From Alphaproteobacteria bacterium (GTDB lineage Bacteria > Pseudomonadota > Alphaproteobacteria > Rickettsiales > RI-342): 9,171 nt of DNA. Where the stretch lies: the NCBI GenBank assembly GCA_020851915.1, contig JADZBT010000066.1:1-9171 (forward strand), given 5' to 3'. Of this stretch, positions 1 through 6,698 are shown one piece after another. A program made the position numbers and the translations under genes. Each line of letters starts with the position of its first letter. The stretch's first letter is position 1. The notes beneath the pieces were generated by a model, which ran no database searches, was not told where the DNA came from, and saw nothing but the letters and a program-made list of their open reading frames with translations.

Positions 1-1700
1 AGCGACACGGCCCTAATCAGCGCCAGACGCGCAACGGTCAGCGGCAGATTATCCTGAACTATGAAGCGAATATCAACATTCTCTTTGCCGAGATTCCACA
101 GCGCATGGAATTCCGCCGCAAGCTCTTGCAGATAGAACGCAAGGCGATGCGGCTCATGCGCCTGCGCGGCGGATTCTATTGTGCGCGGCCAGGTGGCCAG
201 ACGGCGGATCAGAGCCAGTTCCGCAGGATGCGAGAGTAATGTGAGCTGTTCCGTGGTAAGCTGCCCCAGTGCCTTCACCGCATCGGGCATTTCGGCTGTT
301 GTATTGCGTAACACCGAGCGCGTGCGCGCATGGGCGTACTGCACATAGAATACCGGATTATCTTTGGATTGTTCGGTGACCTTCTTGAGATCGAATTCGA
401 GCGGTGCATCGTTCTTGCGCGTGAGCATGATGAAACGCACCACGCCTTTGCCGACCTCATCCACCACCTCGCGCAATGTCACGAAAGTTCCCGCACGCTT
501 GGACATCTTCACCGGAACGCCGTCCTCCATCAGGTTGACCATCTGGCAGAGCTTCACGTCCAGTTCTGCCTTGCCGCCGGTGAGTGCGTTGACAGCAGCC
601 TGCATGCGTTTCACATAGCCGCCGTGATCAGCGCCCCAGACATTCACCAGCACGGTATGCCCGCGCAGGTATTTGTCGTAATGATAGGCGATGTCCGGTG
701 CGAAATAGGTCCAGCTCCCGTCAGATTTCCGGAGAGGCCGGTCGATGTCGTCGCCGAATTCGCTGGATTTGAACAGCATCTGCGGGCGGGATTCCCAGTC
801 CTCGGGCTTTTTTCCTTTAGGCGGCTCCAGTACGCCGGTATAGACCAACCCTTTGCCAGACAAGACGTTGATCGCTTCTTCGATCTTGCCGGATTGCACA
901 ATGCTGCGCTCCGAAGCGAACACATCGTGGTAGATGCCTAACGCAGCGAGGTCGTCCTTTATCATTACCAACATGGCTTCGATGGCGAAGTCGCGGCAAA
1001 CCGAGAGCCATTCCGACTCCGGGCGGTCGAGGTAAAGGCGGCCATATTTCTGCGCCAGACCTTCACCGACGCTCTTCAGGTATTCTCCCGGATACAACCC
1101 TTCCGGTATCGCGCCAATGTTCTCGCCTAATGCCTCCCGGTAGCGCATGAAAGCGGAACGGCCCAGTACATCGACCTGTGCGCCAGCGTCGTTGATATAG
1201 TACTCGCGGGTGACGTCATATCCCGCCTTGATGAGCAATAACGCCAGCGCATCGCCGAATACCGCACCGCGCGCGTGTCCTACGTGCATCGGGCCGGTCG
1301 GGTTTGCGGAAACATATTCCACATTTACCTGGATGCCAGCGCCTACATCAGAATTTCCGTAACCGATACCCTCATCAAAAATATCCGTGATGGTACGCAG
1401 CCAGAAATCATTGCTGAAGCGAAGATTGATGAATCCCGGCCCGGCAATGGATGCCGCCTTTACTTCCGGTAGTGCCGCCAGACGAGGTACGAGTAAATCT
1501 GCGATCGCGCGCGGATTCATTTGTGCGGGTTTCGCCAGTACCATTGCTGCGTTGGTGGCCATATCGCCATGTGAAGCGTCGCGCGGAGGATCGACGCTGA
1601 TGGCATGCAGCGGGAGATTCTCGCCTTTTATTGCTCCTTCGGAGGCAAGCGCCTCTACTTGCGCGATCACATGATTGCGTATGTGCTTGAAGAGATCCAT
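1..1700 (-). CDS. argS: Arginyl-tRNA synthetase (partial, C-terminus outside window)
   Basis: Class I aminoacyl-tRNA synthetase that charges tRNA-Arg with arginine using ATP in the cytoplasm. The translation has the N-terminal Add1-type domain (about residues 1-110). The class I HIGH-type motif follows as HVGH at residues 139-142, inside a GPMHVGHARG stretch. The second signature, KMSKR, is at residues 398-402 and is followed by AGTFV. The DALR anticodon-binding domain starts around residues 448-460 (NPVFYVQYAHAR). 566 codons are visible and the frame is still open at base 1; from the usual family length (about 575-590 residues) I infer that roughly 20 residues are missing. The ATG at 1700 is chosen because it begins the conserved N-terminus and follows the dgt stop by one base (TGA-C-ATG). 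The ribosome site is weak (CGGA), so translation may be coupled to dgt. There is no frameshift in the visible part. Confidence 0.97.
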   Translation of the reverse strand, partial: MDLFKHIRNHVIAQVEALASEGAIKGENLPLHAISVDPPRDASHGDMATNAAMVLAKPAQMNPRAIADLLVPRLAALPEVKAASIAGPGFINLRFSNDFWLRTITDIFDEGIGYGNSDVGAGIQVNVEYVSANPTGPMHVGHARGAVFGDALALLLIKAGYDVTREYYINDAGAQVDVLGRSAFMRYREALGENIGAIPEGLYPGEYLKSVGEGLAQKYGRLYLDRPESEWLSVCRDFAIEAMLVMIKDDLAALGIYHDVFASERSIVQSGKIEEAINVLSGKGLVYTGVLEPPKGKKPEDWESRPQMLFKSSEFGDDIDRPLRKSDGSWTYFAPDIAYHYDKYLRGHTVLVNVWGADHGGYVKRMQAAVNALTGGKAELDVKLCQMVNLMEDGVPVKMSKRAGTFVTLREVVDEVGKGVVRFIMLTRKNDAPLEFDLKKVTEQSKDNPVFYVQYAHARTRSVLRNTTAEMPDAVKALGQLTTEQLTLLSHPAELALIRRLATWPRTIESAAQAHEPHRLAFYLQELAAEFHALWNLGKENVDIRFIVQDNLPLTVARLALIRAVS

Positions 1701-1701
1701 G

Positions 1702-2898
1702 TCAAGTCCGTGTGCGTAAATCGTATAGGCGGGAATGCTCATCCAGTGCAAAACGATCGGTCATGCCGGCAATATAATCGGCTACAACTTCTGCCGCGCG
1801 CGAGGAACCGGGGGCATCGATCTTCTCTTGCCACTCTTTCGGTAGGCAGTTTGGCTCGTTATGCAATAGGTCGAACAACTCGCGTACCAAGCGGCGCGCC
1901 TTGCTGGTCATGCGGTTAACGCGATAATGACGATACATGTGCTCGTAGAGAAATGCTTTCAGCACGCGATTGTGTTCGCACATCTTATCCGAGAAGCCGA
2001 TGAGCGGTATCCCCAACGCGCGCACATCATCCGCGCTTTTCACTCGTGCGCTCTTGATACGCCGCGTGCTTTCATCCACCAGATCCACCACCATATCGTG
2101 GATGATGCTGCGAATGGCCTCATGGATCAGCCGCCCCTTGTCGATGTCAGGATACTGCTTACGCACTTTCTGGAACGCCCGGCCCACCATGGGCACGGCG
2201 ATGAGATCTTCAATGCTGAACAAGCCGGCGCGAAGTCCGTCGTCTATGTCATGGTTGTTATAGGCGATATCATCGGCGAGGCTAGCGATCTGTGCTTCCA
2301 CTCCGGGGTAGCTGGTGAGATGCAGGTCATGCCGTTTATTGTATTCGCGGATAGCACGCGGCAGCGGGTTCTTATTCTTACCCTTAGCCAGCAGCGGGCC
2401 ATTATGCTTGGCGATGCCTTCCAGCGTTTCCCAGCAGAGATTCAGGCCATCAAATGCAGCATAACGCTGCTCCAGCATGGTAAGAATTCTCAATGTCTGG
2501 GCGTTGTGGTCGAAGCCACCGAAGGCCTGCATGGCCTCATCCAATGCCTCTTCTCCCGCATGGCCGAAAGGCGTATGGCCAAGGTCGTGGGAAAGTGCGA
2601 ATGCCTCGCCAAGATCTTCGTCTACACGTAGCTGGCGGCAGATGCCGCGCGTGAGTTGCGATACTTCCAGACTGTGTGTGAGGCGGGTGCGGTAATGGTC
2701 ACCCTCGTGATTGACGAACACCTGCGTTTTATATTCCAGTCGACGGAATGCCACAGAGTGGATGATCCGGTCGCGATCACGCTGAAAAGGCGAACGATTT
2801 GGCGATTCCTTTTCTTTATGCAGGCGGCCACGGCTTTTGCGGGCATCGCAGGCATAAGGCGCTAGTTGATAGGCGTGGGATGGCTGTGCTACACTCAT
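1702..2898 (-). CDS. dgt: Deoxyguanosinetriphosphate triphosphohydrolase-like HD protein
   Basis: HD-superfamily dNTP triphosphohydrolase of the Dgt-like (long) family, which cleaves dNTPs to deoxynucleoside plus triphosphate; the exact substrate cannot be read from sequence. With the ATG at 2898 the protein has 398 residues. Family signatures are visible in order: QLAPYACD (11-18), FQRDRDRIIHS (38-48), FRRLEYKTQVF (51-61), H75 in RTRLTHS, the HD pair H104-D105 in SHDLGHTPFGH, and the last metal Asp in ADDIAYNNHDIDDGL (208-222). The reading frame runs upstream to a TTG at 2958, but that would cover the erpA start. Residues before 2898 also look unlike the family, so 2898 is preferred. No good Shine-Dalgarno precedes it. 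A weak promoter match (TTGCTA, 17 bases, TATGTA at 2934-2906) would start the transcript almost at the ATG, so a leaderless mRNA is possible. Downstream argS is one base away. Confidence 0.93.
   Translation of the reverse strand: MSVAQPSHAYQLAPYACDARKSRGRLHKEKESPNRSPFQRDRDRIIHSVAFRRLEYKTQVFVNHEGDHYRTRLTHSLEVSQLTRGICRQLRVDEDLGEAFALSHDLGHTPFGHAGEEALDEAMQAFGGFDHNAQTLRILTMLEQRYAAFDGLNLCWETLEGIAKHNGPLLAKGKNKNPLPRAIREYNKRHDLHLTSYPGVEAQIASLADDIAYNNHDIDDGLRAGLFSIEDLIAVPMVGRAFQKVRKQYPDIDKGRLIHEAIRSIIHDMVVDLVDESTRRIKSARVKSADDVRALGIPLIGFSDKMCEHNRVLKAFLYEHMYRHYRVNRMTSKARRLVRELFDLLHNEPNCLPKEWQEKIDAPGSSRAAEVVADYIAGMTDRFALDEHSRLYDLRTRT
2866..2895 (+). promoter_or_regulatory. Candidate extended -10 promoter for erpA
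   Basis: TTGATA at 2866-2871 (5 of 6 to the sigma70 -35 consensus), an 18-base spacer, then TACACT at 2890-2895 (4 of 6). The -10 is preceded by TGC, giving an extended -10 element. The predicted start near 2902 leaves a leader of about 56 bases before the erpA ATG. The element lies in the 5' coding end of divergent dgt, and its -10 abuts the dgt start codon (2896-2898). This is motif matching only. Confidence 0.5.
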
Positions 2899-2913
2899 GC
2901 AAGCATACATACA

Positions 2914-2929
2914 ATCGCTGAAAAGCGAT
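2914..2929 (+). promoter_or_regulatory. Perfect hairpin with GAAA tetraloop in erpA leader
   Basis: ATCGCT (2914-2919), GAAA (2920-2923), AGCGAT (2924-2929): a perfect six-base-pair stem closed by a GNRA-type loop, between the predicted erpA start site and its ribosome site. It could be an RNA stem in the erpA leader, or a DNA operator between erpA and dgt. It does not match the IscR type 1 site that I know from Fe-S regulation. Confidence 0.45.
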
Positions 2930-2957
2930 AGCAAGCCGTAAGGCATAGGAAAACACA

Positions 2958-3293
2958 ATGGAAACCACTTCTTTTACGATCTCGGAAAGTGCGGCGAAGC
3001 GCATCGCCAAGGTGTTGGCGGAGGAAAAGAATCCGGCTGCAAAGCTGCGGGTGTCGGTGCTGGGCGGTGGTTGTTCTGGTTTCCAGTATAATCTGGATGT
3101 CGACGATAAGGTAGAAGAGGGGGACATCGTCATTCGTCAGGGCGATGCGGTCGTCACCATTGACCCGGTTTCTATGGATTTGCTCAAAGGGTCGACGCTG
3201 AATTTTGAATCCAGCATGGCGGGCGCGAGCTTCAAGATAACCAACCCCAATGCTACGGCGTCCTGTGGCTGCGGCAACTCGTTCGCGGTGTAG
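2958..3293 (+). CDS. erpA: Iron-sulfur cluster insertion protein ErpA (A-type carrier)
   Basis: A-type Fe-S carrier (HesB/IscA/ErpA family) that receives clusters from the assembly machinery and passes them to apo-enzymes in the cytoplasm. The 111 residues match the normal family length. The three ligand cysteines are present: C39 in LGGGCSGFQY, and C103 and C105 in the C-terminal SCGCGNSF. The ATG at 2958 has an AGGA ribosome site at 2947-2950, seven bases upstream. Placing it as ErpA rather than IscA or SufA rests on the GxCGxGxSF-type tail and on the divergent dgt-argS neighbours, a common arrangement in Alphaproteobacteria. No isc or suf genes are in the window. It is the only complete plus-strand gene here and converges on ihfB. 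Confidence 0.95.
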   Translation: METTSFTISESAAKRIAKVLAEEKNPAAKLRVSVLGGGCSGFQYNLDVDDKVEEGDIVIRQGDAVVTIDPVSMDLLKGSTLNFESSMAGASFKITNPNATASCGCGNSFAV

Positions 3294-3312
3294 ATAGGTA
3301 TCAATTCCCAGC

Positions 3313-3337
3313 ATCCCGGTGCAGGCCGGGATCTCAT
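3313..3337 (+). repeat. Palindromic repeat, copy 1
   Basis: A 25-base element whose first 20 bases form a hairpin: stem ATCCCGG / CCGGGAT (3313-3319 with 3326-3332) and a six-base loop. Copy 2 at 3362-3386, read on the other strand, matches it at 20 of 25 positions. This is the pattern of a dispersed REP-like palindromic repeat. Membership of a genome-wide family cannot be shown from one window. Confidence 0.6.
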
Positions 3338-3361
3338 GCATCAGCAATCACAGGCGGCAAG

Positions 3362-3386
3362 ATAAGATACCGGCCTTCGCCGGCAT
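3362..3386 (-). repeat. Palindromic repeat, copy 2 (inverted)
   Basis: Minus-strand counterpart of the element at 3313-3337, matching at 20 of 25 positions. It has its own hairpin, ATGCCGGC / GCCGGTAT with loop GAAG and one mismatch (3367-3386). The two copies point towards each other across 24 bases. They could therefore fold separately or pair with each other into one long imperfect stem. Confidence 0.6.
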
Positions 3387-3406
3387 GGCATTCATGAAGA
3401 CGCGGC

Positions 3407-3691
3407 TTAGGCTTTCTTATTCAGGCGCTCGCGCAGTTCCTTACCCGTGCGGAAATAGGGTGTGAAACGCTTGCCAATGAATACTTCCTCGCCGGTCTTG
3501 GGATTGCGGGCACGACGGGCGCGGCGCTCGCGTACGGAAAATGCGCCAAACCCGCGAAGCTCCACACGGCGACCGGTAGAGAGGGCTCCCGTGATCTCAT
3601 CGAATACGGTATTCACCAGCTTTTCAATATCGCGCAGATAGAGATGCGGATGCAATTTAGCCAGTTTTTGGATGAGCTCGGATTTGGTCAT
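3407..3691 (-). CDS. ihfB: Integration host factor subunit beta
   Basis: DNA-bending nucleoid protein of the HU/IHF family. It pairs with IhfA and bends DNA sharply in transcription, replication and recombination. The 94 residues are the usual length. The signature region is clear: RVELRGFGAFSVRERRARRARNP, residues 42-64, with the intercalating proline of the beta arm at P64 in RNPKTGE. The N-terminal MTKSELIQKL and the early HPHLYLRDIEKLVNTVFDEI are typical of the beta rather than alpha subunit. The ATG at 3691 has GAGGA four bases upstream. It lies 26 bases after the sppA stop, on the same strand, and is the last gene of the rpsA-sppA-ihfB run. The rpsA-ihfB association is conserved in many Proteobacteria. 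Confidence 0.96.
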   Translation of the reverse strand: MTKSELIQKLAKLHPHLYLRDIEKLVNTVFDEITGALSTGRRVELRGFGAFSVRERRARRARNPKTGEEVFIGKRFTPYFRTGKELRERLNKKA

Positions 3692-3717
3692 CGGTTCCTC
3701 GAAGAATTCGTAATTTT

Positions 3718-4629
3718 TTACAATGCCTTAGGCTGCCAAATCGCGGCCAGCCCGTCAAGCCCAAAGATGCGGTCGCTCAAAGAATTTTTGCTCAGCCCCT
3801 CTAAAAGCTCCTGCCAATCCTTCTCCGGCTTGACCTTCACGTCACGTACATCGAGTTCCGGGCTGAGTTTTTTCTCCGCGCTGAGCCATGCGAGGGCGTC
3901 ACTTTCCCCGCCGATAGCGTCAATAAGTTTCAGATCGAGTGCCTGACGTCCGGTATAAATACGACCGTCCGCGATGCGGATGACATCCTTCCGGTCCAAC
4001 TTGCGGTTGTCCGTTACCACGTCGACGAAATAATTGTAGAAGTCCGTGATGACATCCATGATAGCACTCTGCGCTGCCGGTGTAAGCTTCTCGAACGGGG
4101 AGGGGCTCGCCTTGAGCGGCGCCGATTTGAAAGTCAGCGGTTTGATGCCGATCTTCTCGGCGAGGTCGGTCACTTCCGCCGTTTCGATGATGACGCCGAT
4201 GGAGCCCGTGAGCGTGCCATTCTGCGCTACGATGTGGTCCGCGCCCATGGCTGCCATGTAAGCCGCCGACGTGGCCAGCGTACGCATGACGACCACGACC
4301 GGCTTATGTTCGCGTATGGCGCGAAGGGAAGTGTAGAGCTGTTCTCCGCCTGAGGCAGTGCCGCCAGGGCTGTCGATACGGATGAGCACGGCCTTGACAG
4401 AATCATCCTGCGCCAGTTCATCCAGAAGATCATCACGTTTTGGATCGTCGGCGATGATACCGGTGACGCTGTAGCGCGCAATATAATCCCGTTGCGGGAT
4501 AAGCTGCCCACCATCGCTCAGCACAGCGAGAGCAAGCAGGGTAAGCAGGGCGATGCCGATGAAGCGCCAGCGGTTAAGCTGACGCTTCATCTGTATGCGA
4601 TCCAGCAGAATATCTGCGTGTTGCGGCAT
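3718..4629 (-). CDS. sppA: Signal peptide peptidase SppA (short, S49 family)
   Basis: Membrane-anchored serine protease of peptidase family S49, which degrades signal peptides left after secretion. At 303 residues it is the short, single-protease-domain form, unlike the duplicated E. coli protein of about 618 residues. One transmembrane segment lies at about 22-38 (WRFIGIALLTLLALAVL) after a basic stretch, placing the catalytic part outside the cytoplasmic membrane. Conserved features are IRIDSPGG (83-90), the nucleophile Ser121 in LATSAAYMAA, TGSIGVI (141-147), and the likely general base Lys173 in PLKASPSP. Both members of the Ser-Lys dyad are thus present. The ATG at 4629 has an AGGGG ribosome site seven to eight bases upstream. 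It starts 21 bases after the rpsA stop and precedes ihfB by 26, so cotranscription is likely. A second ATG at residue 14 (MKRQLNR) is a possible alternative start. Confidence 0.94.
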   Translation of the reverse strand: MPQHADILLDRIQMKRQLNRWRFIGIALLTLLALAVLSDGGQLIPQRDYIARYSVTGIIADDPKRDDLLDELAQDDSVKAVLIRIDSPGGTASGGEQLYTSLRAIREHKPVVVVMRTLATSAAYMAAMGADHIVAQNGTLTGSIGVIIETAEVTDLAEKIGIKPLTFKSAPLKASPSPFEKLTPAAQSAIMDVITDFYNYFVDVVTDNRKLDRKDVIRIADGRIYTGRQALDLKLIDAIGGESDALAWLSAEKKLSPELDVRDVKVKPEKDWQELLEGLSKNSLSDRIFGLDGLAAIWQPKAL

Positions 4630-4650
4630 CGTGGTTCCCCTATACCGCTA

Positions 4651-6504
<1,854 letters not shown>

Positions 6505-6523
6505 ATATATGGTTTCCAAATAT

Positions 6524-6540
6524 CCGTGCTAACGGCACGG
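6524..6540 (-). promoter_or_regulatory. Stem-loop just upstream of the rpsA start
   Basis: On the mRNA strand, CCGTGC / GCACGG forms a perfect six-base-pair stem with a five-base loop. It ends 19 bases before the ATG and leaves the weak GGAA site in the single-stranded stretch between. This resembles the structured rpsA initiation region known in gammaproteobacteria, but the sequence is different and the link to S1 autoregulation is inferred. Confidence 0.5.
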
Positions 6541-6582
6541 TGCGTGTTTATGTTTAACAAAAAGCGAAAGAACAATGGCATA

Positions 6583-6610
6583 CACCGCCCTCCCGCAACC
6601 TAAGGGGGTG
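6583..6610 (-). promoter_or_regulatory. Stem-loop at the predicted 5' end of the rpsA mRNA
   Basis: On the mRNA strand, bases 6610-6602 (CACCCCCTT) pair with 6592-6583 (GAGGGCGGTG), leaving one bulged C and a nine-base loop: nine pairs, mostly G-C. The start predicted from the -10 at 6620-6615 falls near 6608, so the transcript would open with this stem. It is followed by a pyrimidine-rich stretch (TTGTTCTTTCGCTTTTTG), not by an immediate U-run, so a terminator is less likely than a leader structure. Confidence 0.5.
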
Positions 6611-6614
6611 CATA

Positions 6615-6642
6615 TCTATAGCGAAACGCGTCAAAAATCAAG
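6615..6642 (-). promoter_or_regulatory. Candidate rpsA promoter
   Basis: On the minus strand, CTTGAT (6642-6637), a 16-base spacer, and TATAGA (6620-6615, 4 of 6 to consensus). It lies in the aroA-cmk to rpsA gap and would give an rpsA leader of about 104 bases. The same CGCTATA box and upstream element occur before aroA-cmk. A TTGACG on the same strand is too close to the -10 to serve it. Confidence 0.45.
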
Positions 6643-6650
6643 CATTACTA
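6635..6650 (-). promoter_or_regulatory. Shared 16-base upstream element, rpsA copy
   Basis: Plus-strand reading AAATCAAGCATTACTA. It matches 8805-8820 at 15 of 16 bases. It overlaps the -35 region of the candidate rpsA promoter. Confidence 0.5.
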
Positions 6651-6661
6651 TGTAGTTATGC
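6642..6661. promoter_or_regulatory. 20-base dyad GCATWACTA-N2-TAGTWATGC
   Basis: GCATTACTA (6642-6650), two bases, TAGTTATGC (6653-6661): an inverted repeat with one mismatched pair. The left half is part of the element shared with the aroA-cmk upstream region. It could be a dimeric regulator site just upstream of, and overlapping, the rpsA -35. Alternatively, read as RNA from the minus strand, it is a weak stem followed by TTGATTTTTG and might end some aroA-cmk transcripts. Confidence 0.4.
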
Positions 6662-6698
6662 CCACACGAAGCAAGGAATTGTGGTTGCGATGCTCCGG

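Larger units (their letters stand above)
3313..3386. terminator. Possible bidirectional terminator between erpA and ihfB
   Basis: The hairpin pair occupies the 113-base gap between two convergent genes, where both transcripts should end. Neither hairpin has a strong U-run. The best is on the minus strand after copy 2 (TATCTTATCTT, serving ihfB). On the plus strand the first hairpin is followed by CTCATGC. Termination is thus inferred mainly from position, and the pair may only be a repeat that also stabilises 3' ends. Confidence 0.35.

Noticed and set aside
330..941. 203-codon open frame on the plus strand opposite argS
   Set aside because: Antisense to argS, including its KMSKR region; composition looks like a reverse-frame shadow and no family is recognisable.
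1927..2631. 234-codon open frame on the plus strand opposite dgt
   Set aside because: Antisense to the HD phosphohydrolase motifs; no recognisable domain or ribosome site.
6505..6519. TTG start five codons upstream for rpsA
   Set aside because: It has no clearly better ribosome site than the ATG at 6504, and ATG is favoured. It remains possible.
6583..6610. Rho-independent terminator of aroA-cmk
   Set aside because: The stem is strong but is not followed directly by a U-run, and it falls at the predicted start of the rpsA transcript, so a leader structure is the simpler reading.
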